DNA from: Alloalcanivorax gelatiniphagus | GTDB taxonomy: Bacteria; Pseudomonadota; Gammaproteobacteria; Pseudomonadales; Alcanivoracaceae | Reading direction: 5' to 3' | DNA length: 64,000 bases | Assembly (NCBI RefSeq): GCF_005938655.1 | Contig: NZ_VCQT01000027.1 | Span: 1 to 64,000 of the forward strand | Shown: piece after piece, positions 40,883 through 49,328 of the stretch | How the letters are laid out: each line of letters begins with the position of its first letter | Numbering within the stretch: position 1 is the stretch's first letter | The notes under the pieces: generated by a model | What the model saw: only the letters and a program-made list of their open reading frames with translations | The model's database searches: none | What the model was told of the DNA's origin: nothing | Position numbers and translations under genes: made by a program

Positions 40883-42571
40883 ATGACCGTTACCGAGCAC
40901 GCCAAACCGGCCACGCCCGCCAACCGCGAGCCCGCCGGCTCCACCACCGGCCAGCAATGGCCGGCCCTGAAAGCGTTCAGCGGCCATCAGCGTGATGGTG
41001 GCCTGGGCGCCTGGCTGGCGGTCATGGAAGGCACGCTGAAGGCCATCGAACGCACCGCCTGGCAGGGCCGGCAACTGGCGGACCAGGCCCTGGTGGCCTG
41101 GCGCGCCTTCGAGAGCGGCGCCGGCGGTGTGGCCGACGAGTGCCAGGAACTGGCCCGCGAAGCCAAGCGCTGGCCGGCCCGCCTCAAGCGGCTGTCGATC
41201 ACCGGCTGGATGCTGACCCGGGTGCTGGCCAGCTACCGCCTGTGGGGCACCCGCTCCGCCTTTCTACCCTCCAGCATGCGGCAGTCCGCCCTGGACGCTC
41301 TGCATCGCAAGAACGCCCGCCGGTTCCGCAAAACCTCCCTGGAACAGGGCGGCGCCTTTCTGAAGATCGGCCAGATTCTGTCCAGCCGGCCGGACCTGCT
41401 GCCCGCCGCCTGGGTAGAGGAACTGGCCCAGTTGCAGGACCAGGCCCGCCCGGAAAGCTTCGAGGCGGTGCGGGCGGTGATCGAGGCGGAATTCGACGCG
41501 CCCCTGGAGCAGCTGTTCGAGCAGTTCGACCCGGAGCCGCTGGCCGCCGCCAGCATCGGCCAGGTGCACCGCGCCCGTCTGCCGGACGGCCGCCAGGTGG
41601 CGGTGAAGGTGCAACGGCCGGGCCTGGATGACGTGATCGAGCTGGATCTGTCGTTGCTGAAAATCTTTATCGACAGTGTGCGCGGCGCTCTGCCACCGAT
41701 GGATTTCGACACCATCATCGGCGAGATTCAGCGCACCGTGCGCGACGAGTTGGATTACCGGGGCGAGGCCCGCGCCATGCGCCAGGTGCGCGCCGCCCTG
41801 GACGGCAAGGACGCGGTGACGGTGCCCGCCACCGTGGACCATCTGTGCAGCCGGCGGGTGCTGACCAGCGAATTCATCGACGGCCGCAAACTGACCACGG
41901 TGCTGGACGAATACCGCCAACAGGGCCGCGACGAAGCCATCGCCGCCACCCTTCACACCCTGCTGGACGCCTGGTTCCACCAGGTGCTGGTGGGCGGCGT
42001 GTTCCAGGCCGATCCCCATCCGGGCAACCTGCTGGTGGAGCCGAGCGGCCGCCTGGTGGTACTGGATTTCGGCTGCACCATGACCCTGCCGGAACCGTTC
42101 CGGCGCGGCTATTTGCGGGTGTTGCAGGCGTCCATCGTCGGCGAGCGCCAGGTGATCGCCGAGACCCTGAATGAACTGGGCTTCGTGACCCGCAGCGGCG
42201 AGCCGGACACCCTGCTGGCGTTCACCGACGCCCTGCTCGACCAGCTCCGCGACGGGCTGCTCACGGCGGGCAACGACGGCAGCCAATGGCCCGGCCCGGA
42301 ACAGGTAATGGCCCAGGTCCGTGACCTGCTGATTCGCATGGGCGACGACCCGGTGGAAAAAATCCCGGCGGAGTTCGTGATGCTGGCGCGGGTGTTCGGC
42401 ACCCTGGGCGGGCTGTTCCTGCACTACCAGCCCCGGGTGGACATGGCCCGGCTGGTGCTCGCCTACCTGAGCAACCCGGCCACCCTGGGCGAGCAGGCGC
42501 CGGTGGCGGCGGCGCCGTCACCCTGGTGGCGCCGCTGGCGGCAGCCACTGACCGGTCAGGCCGGCGGCTGA
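40883..42571 (+). CDS. ABC1/UbiB (AarF)-family atypical kinase
   Basis: 562 residues of the UbiB/COQ8-like protein-kinase superfamily. Visible hallmarks: KxGQ in FLKIGQILSSRPDLLP (about 158), the Ala-rich AAASIGQVHRA loop replacing the Gly-rich loop, VAVKVQRPG, QADPHPGN catalytic loop and LDFGC metal site. The first 110 residues are an extra Ala/Glu-rich extension. Such kinases act in ubiquinone metabolism or other lipid processes; a separate ubiB is usually found with ubiE-ubiJ, so this is likely a paralogue of unknown role. No C-terminal transmembrane pair as in UbiB. Its 3' end overlaps convergent gene by 16 bp. Confidence 0.88.
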   Translation: MTVTEHAKPATPANREPAGSTTGQQWPALKAFSGHQRDGGLGAWLAVMEGTLKAIERTAWQGRQLADQALVAWRAFESGAGGVADECQELAREAKRWPARLKRLSITGWMLTRVLASYRLWGTRSAFLPSSMRQSALDALHRKNARRFRKTSLEQGGAFLKIGQILSSRPDLLPAAWVEELAQLQDQARPESFEAVRAVIEAEFDAPLEQLFEQFDPEPLAAASIGQVHRARLPDGRQVAVKVQRPGLDDVIELDLSLLKIFIDSVRGALPPMDFDTIIGEIQRTVRDELDYRGEARAMRQVRAALDGKDAVTVPATVDHLCSRRVLTSEFIDGRKLTTVLDEYRQQGRDEAIAATLHTLLDAWFHQVLVGGVFQADPHPGNLLVEPSGRLVVLDFGCTMTLPEPFRRGYLRVLQASIVGERQVIAETLNELGFVTRSGEPDTLLAFTDALLDQLRDGLLTAGNDGSQWPGPEQVMAQVRDLLIRMGDDPVEKIPAEFVMLARVFGTLGGLFLHYQPRVDMARLVLAYLSNPATLGEQAPVAAAPSPWWRRWRQPLTGQAGG

Positions 42572-43158
42572 TTCATCCAGGCCCGCTCCAGGGCCGCCGC
42601 CATCCGTTCGTTGCCCCAGTACAGCTCCCCGTTCACCACGAACGAGGGGGCGCCGAAAATATCCAGCTCCCGGGCCCGCTGCACGTCGGCGCGCAGCCGC
42701 GCGCCGCCCTCCTCCGCCTGGGCCCGCTCCAGGGGCCCGTCGTCCAGACCGGCGGCGCGCAGGCAGGCGGACACCACCGTGGGCGTGGCCGGATCACGGC
42801 GCTCGGCGAAGCCGGCCCGGAACAGGGCCCGGCAGTACGCCGGCAGGCGCTGGTCCGGCTCGATCCAGGTGGCGGTTTTGGTGGCCAGGACGCTGTTGAA
42901 CGGAAAGCGGGTGGGCCTTTGCCAGGGCACCCCCAGGCGCCGGCTCTCCCGCTGCAGATCCCGCCACAGATAGCGCCCCTTGGCGGGAAACAGATTGAAC
43001 GGCGAATCGCTCCAGCCCTGCTCCTGGAAGATCGGCCCCAGCAGGAACGGCTTCCAGCGCACCGTCACGCCGGCCTCGGCGGCGGCGGGCTCAATGGTTT
43101 CCGCCGCCAGATAGGCATACGGACTGGCGAAATCGAACCAGAACTCCAACTCGGCCAT
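42556..43158 (-). CDS. 2-hydroxychromene-2-carboxylate isomerase (GST kappa/DsbA fold)
   Basis: 200-residue thioredoxin-fold protein. FWFDFASPYAYLA near the N-terminus includes the conserved active-site serine of HCCA isomerases, and FGAPSFVVNGELYWGNERM near the C-terminus the cis-proline loop. True HCCA isomerases act with glutathione in naphthalene breakdown; no naphthalene genes are here, so the physiological substrate is uncertain. ATG 43158 with GGGAG upstream is preferred to 43182. Likely co-transcribed with the thioesterase 99 bp upstream. Confidence 0.88.
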   Translation of the reverse strand: MAELEFWFDFASPYAYLAAETIEPAAAEAGVTVRWKPFLLGPIFQEQGWSDSPFNLFPAKGRYLWRDLQRESRRLGVPWQRPTRFPFNSVLATKTATWIEPDQRLPAYCRALFRAGFAERRDPATPTVVSACLRAAGLDDGPLERAQAEEGGARLRADVQRARELDIFGAPSFVVNGELYWGNERMAAALERAWMNQPPA

Positions 43159-43257
43159 GGCTGCTCCCTGCTGCCTCCCCAAAACGGTCAGTTTAGGCGC
43201 GAAGCCGTCGCTGCTTCACTCTCCGGACACTCAACGCCCGGCCCTTCTTGACCGCGC

Positions 43258-43674
43258 TCAGCGCACCGGCACGATGGCCAGGGTCACGGTGGCCTTGGCG
43301 ATCAGCTTGCGCTGGCCCTGTTCGTCCTCGGCGAACACTTCCGATTCGGCCACGGTGAGGGCGCGGCCGGCCTTCAGTACCGTGGCCTCGCACACCAGCG
43401 CCACGCCCAGGGCCGGGCGCAGCATGTTCACCTTGTACTCGGCGGTAAGCGGCATATGGGCGTCGTCCAGCAAGGTGCCCGCCGCCGCGCCGGCGGTGTG
43501 ATCCGCCAGAGTGCCCACCGCCCCGGCGTGCACATAGCCGTTCTGCTGGTGCAACGCCTCGCGCACCGGCAGCCGGGACACCACCCGGCCGGATTCAATG
43601 GAAACCGTCTCCACGCCCAGCAGCCGCAGGAACGGCGGCGTCATCATCTCGGCGATACGATCAAACTGGCCCAT
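43258..43674 (-). CDS. PaaI-family hotdog acyl-CoA thioesterase
   Basis: 138-residue single hotdog-fold protein with the PaaI/YdiI motif QQNGYVHAGAVGTLADHTAGAAAG, followed by TAEYKVNMLRPA. ATG 43674 follows AGGAGA; the longer form lacks support. It would hydrolyse aromatic or medium-chain acyl-CoAs. Divergent from the iron-regulated receptor. Confidence 0.88.
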   Translation of the reverse strand: MGQFDRIAEMMTPPFLRLLGVETVSIESGRVVSRLPVREALHQQNGYVHAGAVGTLADHTAGAAAGTLLDDAHMPLTAEYKVNMLRPALGVALVCEATVLKAGRALTVAESEVFAEDEQGQRKLIAKATVTLAIVPVR

Positions 43675-43778
43675 GGCCTCTCTCCTGGCAGCGTGAAAAA
43701 CCATAAGCATTACCCAGGCCGGCGTTTTTCTCCAGCGGGGCCCGCCGGATCACGGAGGGACTATCCCTCACCTCCATA

Positions 43779-43824
43779 AATGATACTGGTTCTCATTTAC
43801 ATTTGAGGTTCAATCTTCTATAAA
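43779..43824 (+). promoter_or_regulatory. Fur box and promoter of the TonB receptor
   Basis: AATGATACTGGTTCTCATT (43779-43797) is a Fur-type inverted repeat. It overlaps the -35 of a promoter TTTACA (43796-43801), 17-base spacer, TATAAA (43819-43824). Iron repression of the receptor operon is therefore expected. Confidence 0.75.
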
Positions 43825-43833
43825 GGCTGCTTT

Positions 43834-43868
43834 ACCGAACGCGCCTCGCGTCGGTTTTTCTTTTTTTT
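43834..43868 (+). terminator. Terminator-like hairpin in the leader of the TonB receptor
   Basis: A 9-bp stem with a single bulged A (43834-43855: ACCGAACGCG, loop CCT, CGCGTCGGT), followed by TTTTT C TTTTTTTT to 43868. It starts only a few bases after the predicted transcription start and 27 bases before the GTG start codon region, so it would act as an attenuator or as the end of a very short RNA. Confidence 0.65.
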
Positions 43869-43894
43869 ATCGGCCTGCCTGAAGGAATCCTATC

Positions 43895-45922
43895 GTGAAC
43901 CCAACCTCCCCCGCCGCCTCCGCGCTGGCCCTGGCGGTGGCCCTCGCCGCCCAGGGTGCCGGGGCCGCCGAAGCCGACAACCATGTTCTCGAAGCGGTCA
44001 CCGTGGTGTCCGCCGCCGGCTTCGAACAGCACATCGCCGATGCTCCGGCGTCCATTTCCGTGATCGACCGGGAGCAGCTGGAGAGTCACAGCTACCAGGA
44101 CCTTACCGATGCCCTCAAGGACATTCCCGGCGTCACCATCACCGGTGGTGGTTCGTACCAGGACATCAGCCTGCGTGGCATGGCCTCCAAGTACACCATG
44201 ATCCTGGTGGACGGGCGGCGCCTGTCCGGCCGCGAGGCCACCGGCAACGGCCAGGACCGGGGCCTGGAGCAGAATTACCTGCCGCCGCTGCGCGCCATTG
44301 AGCGCATCGAGGTAATTCGCGGCCCGATGTCGTCGCTGTACGGTTCCGAGGCCATGGGCGGGGTGATCAACATCATCACCCGCAAGGTGCAAAAGCAGTG
44401 GATCGGCTCGTTCGGCAGCGAAGTAACCCTGCAGGACAACAGCAAATCCGGCGACGCCCGGCAGTCGGATCTGTACCTGGCCGGCCCGTTGCTTGAGGAC
44501 AAACTGGGGTTGCAGGTGAACGGCCAGGTCCGCCACCGCGACGAGGATGAAATTCTCGACGGCTTCGAGGAGCAAAAGGTACGCGGCGGCGGCGCCAAAC
44601 TGGTGTTCACGCCGGATCAACGCAACGACCTGGCGCTGTCCTACGACGAGGTGCACCAGGAACGTAACGGCTCGCCGGGCAAGTCCTACCAACCGGATGT
44701 GGACGGCTCGAACCGGCTGTTCAAAAAGACAATCGCCGCCCTCACCCACGATGGCCACTTCGACGCCTGGAGCACCGAGTCCTACCTGCAGAACGAAAAA
44801 ACCGAGAACCCGGACCGGCAAGGCAGGCTGCGCGACGGCATCACCCTGGAAACCCTGATCGCCAATACCCAGGCCACCTACTTCGGCGACCGCCACATCG
44901 TCACCTTTGGCGCCCAGTACAAGGACGAAGAACTCACCGACTACGCCACCAACCGGCTGCCCACCAGCGACGCCACGGAAATCAGCCGCTGGCAATACGC
45001 GGTGTTCCTGGAGGACGAATGGCGCCTGACAGGCAAACTGTCGCTCACCGGCGGCCTGCGCTTCAACAAGGACGAGAACTTCGGCAACCACGTGTCGCCG
45101 CGTCTGTACGCGGTGCACCACCTGACCCCGGCGCTGACCCTCAAGGGTGGTATCTCCACCGGCTACCGGCAGCCGTCCCTGCGCGAAGCCGCCGACGACT
45201 GGGGCAGCGTCACCGGCGGTCCCTATGCCGCCGCCGGCCAGCCCCGCGGCATCATCAAGGGCAACCCGGATCTGGACCCGGAAACCAGCATCAACTACGA
45301 AGCCGGCTTCGCCCTGGATCTGCCCGCCGGCATCGCCACCAGCCTTATGCTGTTCCAGACCGACTTCAAGGATAAGATCACCGAATACCGGGAGTGCCAA
45401 TCCGACCCGTCTTCGGACCGCAACGATCCGTCCACCTGGGATTGCAGCAACGCCGGCGAAGCCTATTACTTCGTCAGCAACCGCATGAACGTGGATGAAG
45501 CGCGCATGCAGGGCGCCGAGGCCACCCTGGCCTGGCGGCTGGCCACCGATTTGCGCTTCAACGCCAGCTACACCTATACCGACTCCGAACAGCGCACCGG
45601 GGAATTCAAGGGCGAACCGCTCAACAAGATCCCGCGCCATATGGTCAACGCCGGGCTGGAATGGCAGACCACCGACAAGCTGCAAAGCTGGGCCCGGGTC
45701 AATCACCGTGGCCGCACCTCGGACTATCAGTCCCGGGTCAGTATGGCCGAAGGCACGCCGGGCTATTCGCTGGTGGATGCCGGCCTCAACTACCGGGCCA
45801 GCAAAAACCTGACCCTCAAGGCCGGGGTCTACAACCTCACGGATCGCCAGATCACCAACGAGGATTTCGAGATCATCCTGGATGGCCGCCGCTACAACGC
45901 CGGCCTGGTGGTGGATTTCTGA
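43895..45922 (+). CDS. TonB-dependent catecholate-type siderophore receptor
   Basis: 675-residue outer-membrane receptor of the FepA/CirA kind. Signal peptide to about residue 25, TonB box LEAVTVVSA (32-40), plug domain (about 45-160; VDGRRLSGRE, IERIEVIRGPMSSLYGSEAMGGVINIITR) and a 22-strand barrel ending in the C-terminal VVDF. It starts with GTG at 43895, preceded by GAAGGA. A Fur box and a terminator-like leader lie upstream; the esterase gene overlaps its stop (TGATG). Ligand unknown, but the esterase points to a hydrolysable tri-catecholate or similar ester siderophore. Confidence 0.93.
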   Translation: MNPTSPAASALALAVALAAQGAGAAEADNHVLEAVTVVSAAGFEQHIADAPASISVIDREQLESHSYQDLTDALKDIPGVTITGGGSYQDISLRGMASKYTMILVDGRRLSGREATGNGQDRGLEQNYLPPLRAIERIEVIRGPMSSLYGSEAMGGVINIITRKVQKQWIGSFGSEVTLQDNSKSGDARQSDLYLAGPLLEDKLGLQVNGQVRHRDEDEILDGFEEQKVRGGGAKLVFTPDQRNDLALSYDEVHQERNGSPGKSYQPDVDGSNRLFKKTIAALTHDGHFDAWSTESYLQNEKTENPDRQGRLRDGITLETLIANTQATYFGDRHIVTFGAQYKDEELTDYATNRLPTSDATEISRWQYAVFLEDEWRLTGKLSLTGGLRFNKDENFGNHVSPRLYAVHHLTPALTLKGGISTGYRQPSLREAADDWGSVTGGPYAAAGQPRGIIKGNPDLDPETSINYEAGFALDLPAGIATSLMLFQTDFKDKITEYRECQSDPSSDRNDPSTWDCSNAGEAYYFVSNRMNVDEARMQGAEATLAWRLATDLRFNASYTYTDSEQRTGEFKGEPLNKIPRHMVNAGLEWQTTDKLQSWARVNHRGRTSDYQSRVSMAEGTPGYSLVDAGLNYRASKNLTLKAGVYNLTDRQITNEDFEIILDGRRYNAGLVVDF

Positions 45923-46875
45923 TGAGCATCGACCTGCAACGCCGTTTGTTGTGCGCCGCCCTGGCCGGCGCCGCCCTGCTGCCCGCCGCCGCCCTGGGGC
46001 GGCCGGACATGACCCGCACCATGGGCACCACCCTGGCGGACACCGGCTCACGCTGGTACCGGCTGCAAAGCTGGCGCCTGGACGCCGGGCCCGGGCGCCG
46101 CGCCCACCGCATCTGGCTGGCGATCCCGCGCACCGAGGCGCCCGCCGACGGCTACCCGGTGCTGTACCTGCTGGACGGCAACGCGGCGCTGGCGCGCCTG
46201 CGCGAAGAGTGGCTGGCGCCGCTGGCGGAAGGCCGGCCCCCGGTGCTGGTGATGATCGGCTACGACACCGACCTGATGTTCAACGGCGCCGACCGGCAAC
46301 GGGACTATACGCCGCCCCGGCCGGACGGCAGCCGCCCCCGGGACGACCGCCACCCGGATCGGCAAAGCGGCGGCGCGGCGGACTTCCTGGAACGCATCGA
46401 GCGGCACATCATGCCGCGCGTGGCGGACACCGTGGCCATCGACCCCACCCGGCGCGGCCTTTGGGGCCATTCCTATGGCGGCCTGTTCACCCTGTTCGCC
46501 TTGACCGCCCGGCCGGGCGCCTTCGACAACTACTTCCCCACCAGCCCGTCCCTGGGCTGGGCGGACGGCGTGCTGAACCAGCACCTGGAAGCCCTGGCGG
46601 ACAGCCCGCCGTCGCAACCGGCACAGGTGTGGATACGGCGCGGCAGCGAAGAATTGCGCGCCCCCCGGGACGCCGATGCGGCCACCCTGGAGCGGCTCCG
46701 TGGCCAGGCCAACGAGCAGTTTTCGTCGTTCTGCGACGAACTGGCGGAGATCCCGCCGCTGACCGTGCATCGGCGTATTGATCCCGGTCTTGGCCACGGC
46801 GCCATGTTCAGCGCCTCGCTGCCGGACACCCTGCGCATCACCGCCGGCCTGCCGCCGCTCCAGGACTGGTCCTGA
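45922..46875 (+). CDS. Periplasmic siderophore esterase (IroE-like alpha/beta-hydrolase)
   Basis: 317 residues with an N-terminal signal (twin Arg at 7-8, then hydrophobic LLCAALAGAALLPAAALG), and an esterase-D/Fes-type fold with YPVLYLLDGNAAL, the nucleophile elbow GLWGHSYGGLF (Ser184) and C-terminal GLGHGAMF. Export suggests it linearises ester siderophores in the periplasm, like IroE. Start overlaps the receptor stop by one base (TGATG), so receptor and esterase are coupled. Confidence 0.88.
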   Translation: MSIDLQRRLLCAALAGAALLPAAALGRPDMTRTMGTTLADTGSRWYRLQSWRLDAGPGRRAHRIWLAIPRTEAPADGYPVLYLLDGNAALARLREEWLAPLAEGRPPVLVMIGYDTDLMFNGADRQRDYTPPRPDGSRPRDDRHPDRQSGGAADFLERIERHIMPRVADTVAIDPTRRGLWGHSYGGLFTLFALTARPGAFDNYFPTSPSLGWADGVLNQHLEALADSPPSQPAQVWIRRGSEELRAPRDADAATLERLRGQANEQFSSFCDELAEIPPLTVHRRIDPGLGHGAMFSASLPDTLRITAGLPPLQDWS

Positions 46876-46971
46876 TCCGCCGACCCCGCCGGCACTCTGC
46901 CCCAGATCAAGGCGCGGCGGGCGGTGGGCACCTACATTCAGCGGCTAACCCTGATTCGAATAGGCAACGGA

Positions 46972-48141
46972 ATGGACGCGGATGTGATCATCGTGGGCGC
47001 CGGCCCCGCCGGGCTGAGCCTGGCCCGGGTGCTGGGCGGCGCCGGTCTCCAGGTGCTGGTGCTGGAGAAACAGCCCCGGGCGGCCTTGCAGGAACCGGCC
47101 TTCGATGGCCGCGAGATCGCCCTCACCCACGGCTCCCGCCGCCATCTGATCGACTGGGGCATCTGGGAGCATCTGCCCGGCGAGGACATTTCCGACCTGC
47201 GCCAGGCGCGGGTGTTCGACGATGGCGCGCGCCATCACAGCCTGGACATCGACGCCGGCCCGGGCCACCGCGATCAGCTCGGCTGGCTGGTGCCCAACCA
47301 GTGCCTGCGCCGGGCCGCCTGGACGGCGGCTCTGGCCTGCCCCCAGGTGACCGTGCTGGACGGCGTCGAGGTCAGCGATCCACGCATCGAGCGGGATGCC
47401 GCCAGCGTGGCGCTGGCCGATGGCCGGCGCCTGCGCGCGCCCCTGCTGGTGGCCGCCGACAGCCGCTTCTCCGCCACCCGCCGGGCCCTGGGCATCGCCG
47501 CCCGGGTGTGCGACTACGGCAAGAGCATGATGGTGATGCGGGTGCGCCACGAACGGCCCCACCATCACCAGGCCTGGGAGTGGTTCGGCCACGGCCAGAC
47601 CCGCGCCCTGTTGCCGCTCAACGGCGACCGGGCCTCGGTGGTGCTGACCCTGCCGGCCACCGAGATGGAACGGCTGCTGGCCCTGGACGACGACGCCTTC
47701 AACCACGACATCAGCCAGCGCTACCAGGGCCGCCTGGGCGCCATGACCCGGATCAGCGAGCGCCATGTCTATCCCCTGGTGGGGGTCTACGCCAGCCGTT
47801 TCCACGGCCCGCGCTTCGCCCTGGTGGGCGACGCCGCCGTGGGCATGCACCCGGTCACCGCCCACGGTTTCAACCTGGGACTCACCAGCGTGGCCCATCT
47901 GGCCGCGCGGCTGATTCCCGCCCACCGGGCGGGCCGCGACCCCGGCGCCAGCGAGCTGCTGGAAAGCTACCACCGCGCCCACCGGCGCAGCAGCCTGCCG
48001 CTGTTCAACGCCACCCATCTGGTGGTGTCGCTGTACACCGACGACCGGGCACCGGCGCGGCTGTTGCGCGGCGCCGCCCTGAAAGCGGCCAACACCCTGA
48101 CCCCGTTCAAGCGGCTGATCGCCCGCCAGGTCACCGGCTGA
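46972..48141 (+). CDS. ubiM: 5-demethoxyubiquinol-8 5-hydroxylase UbiM
   Basis: 389-residue FAD monooxygenase of the UbiH/COQ6 family. GAGPAGLSLARVL (9-21) binds ADP, and LVGDAAVGMHPVTAHGFNLGL the flavin ribityl. EPAFDGREIALTHGS, GWLVPNQ and AWEWFGHGQTRALLPLNG match my memory of UbiM, a broad-specificity O2-dependent ubiquinone hydroxylase that replaces UbiI/H/F in some proteobacteria. ATG 46972 chosen; the longer frame has no support. It is isolated from other ubi genes and sits inside the iron locus, 96 bp after the esterase gene. Confidence 0.88.
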   Translation: MDADVIIVGAGPAGLSLARVLGGAGLQVLVLEKQPRAALQEPAFDGREIALTHGSRRHLIDWGIWEHLPGEDISDLRQARVFDDGARHHSLDIDAGPGHRDQLGWLVPNQCLRRAAWTAALACPQVTVLDGVEVSDPRIERDAASVALADGRRLRAPLLVAADSRFSATRRALGIAARVCDYGKSMMVMRVRHERPHHHQAWEWFGHGQTRALLPLNGDRASVVLTLPATEMERLLALDDDAFNHDISQRYQGRLGAMTRISERHVYPLVGVYASRFHGPRFALVGDAAVGMHPVTAHGFNLGLTSVAHLAARLIPAHRAGRDPGASELLESYHRAHRRSSLPLFNATHLVVSLYTDDRAPARLLRGAALKAANTLTPFKRLIARQVTG

Positions 48142-48225
48142 TCCCTGGCGCCCGACGCCGGGGCGGCCTATCATGCGCGCCGATTGTTTCCATGCCGTTC
48201 CGACCGCCGGATTAAAGCCGTACCG

Positions 48226-48924
48226 ATGTCGAGCCCCGATTCACCCTGGCGCCATGCGCTGTCCCTGACCACACCGGTAATGCTTGGCTATGTGCCCCTG
48301 GGCATCGCCTTCGGCGTGCTCTGCGTGCAGATGGGCCACGCCTGGTGGCTGGCGCCGTTGATGTCGGTGGCGATCTACTCCGGCGCCAGCCAGTTCCTGC
48401 TGTTGAGCCTGCTGGCGGCGGGCGCCTCGCTGACCGAAATCGGCGTGGCCATTTTTCTGCTCAGCGCCCGGCACCTGTTCTATGGGCTGTCCATGCTGGG
48501 CCGCTTCCGGGGCAGCGGCGCGCGCAAGCCCTACCTGATCTACGCGCTCACCGATGAAACCTATTCGCTGCTCAGCACCCGGCCGGAAACCCGCGACCCG
48601 GCGGTGGCGTTCCGCATCAGCCTGCTGAACCAGGGCTGGTGGTTGCTGGGCTCGCTGCTCGGCGCCGTGGCCGGCAGCCTGCTGTCGTTCGACAGCACCG
48701 GCATGGAGTTCGCGCTCACCGCCCTGTTTATCGTGCTGACGGTGGAATTAATGGCCACCATCAGACAGCCGGCGCCGTTCGTCATCGGCCTGGCCTGCGG
48801 CCTCGGCGCCCTGTTGCTGCTGCCCAAGCAGCACATGCTGCTGGCCGCCATCGGCGCCGCCTGTCTGGTGTTGTTGCTGGACTACCGGCGCCGCGCCCCG
48901 GGCACCGTGGAGGCCGGGCCATGA
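48226..48924 (+). CDS. azlC: AzlC-family branched-chain amino acid exporter subunit
   Basis: 232-residue protein with about six helices; GYVPLGIAFGVLCVQMG, YSGASQFLLLSLLAAG and SARHLFYGLSML are AzlC motifs. Works with AzlD to export branched-chain amino acids or analogues such as azaleucine. ATGA overlap with azlD. ATG 48226 chosen. Confidence 0.93.
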   Translation: MSSPDSPWRHALSLTTPVMLGYVPLGIAFGVLCVQMGHAWWLAPLMSVAIYSGASQFLLLSLLAAGASLTEIGVAIFLLSARHLFYGLSMLGRFRGSGARKPYLIYALTDETYSLLSTRPETRDPAVAFRISLLNQGWWLLGSLLGAVAGSLLSFDSTGMEFALTALFIVLTVELMATIRQPAPFVIGLACGLGALLLLPKQHMLLAAIGAACLVLLLDYRRRAPGTVEAGP

Positions 48925-49250
48925 GCACCGGCACCGTACTGCTGGCGGTGGCCATCGGCGCGCTGGCCACCATCGCCTCCCGGGCGCTACCGTTCGTTGC
49001 CCTGTCCCGGCACCACGACCATCCGCTGCTGGCCTGGCTGGGCCGCTATCTGCCCGCCGCCATCATGGTGATCCTGGTGGTCTACTCCCTGGCCGACCTG
49101 CGCCCGCTGAAACTGGACGACGCCAAGGGCACGCCGCTGCTGCTAGCCTGCGCGCTGGTGGTGGTGCTGCACCTGTGGCGGCGCAACGTACTGATCTCCA
49201 TTGTGGTGGGCACCGGCGCTTACATGGCCATGGTGCAGTACGGCACCTGA
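48921..49250 (+). CDS. azlD: AzlD-family branched-chain amino acid exporter subunit
   Basis: 109 residues with four hydrophobic segments; ASRALPFVALSR and LPAAIMVILVVYSL are typical AzlD. Completes the AzlCD exporter. Its stop lies 36 bp before a Fur box. Confidence 0.92.
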   Translation: MSTGTVLLAVAIGALATIASRALPFVALSRHHDHPLLAWLGRYLPAAIMVILVVYSLADLRPLKLDDAKGTPLLLACALVVVLHLWRRNVLISIVVGTGAYMAMVQYGT

Positions 49251-49285
49251 CCGCCCGCTTGTGCGCCGGCGGCACCCTCTCTATA

Positions 49286-49307
49286 GTTGATAACCGTTCT
49301 CATCAAC
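49286..49307 (+). promoter_or_regulatory. Fur box upstream of the AraC regulator
   Basis: GTTGATAACCGTTCTCATCAAC is an inverted repeat with the Fur-like core TTGATAACCGTTCTCA, 22 bp before the AraC ATG. It shares GATA..GGTTCTCAT spacing with the receptor box at 43779. Confidence 0.7.
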
Positions 49308-49328
49308 AGAGGCCACCCGGAGCCCCCC

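Noticed and set aside
43832-46051. A 739-codon frame antisense to the TonB receptor
   Set aside because: Shadow of a well-defined receptor with TonB box, plug and barrel end.
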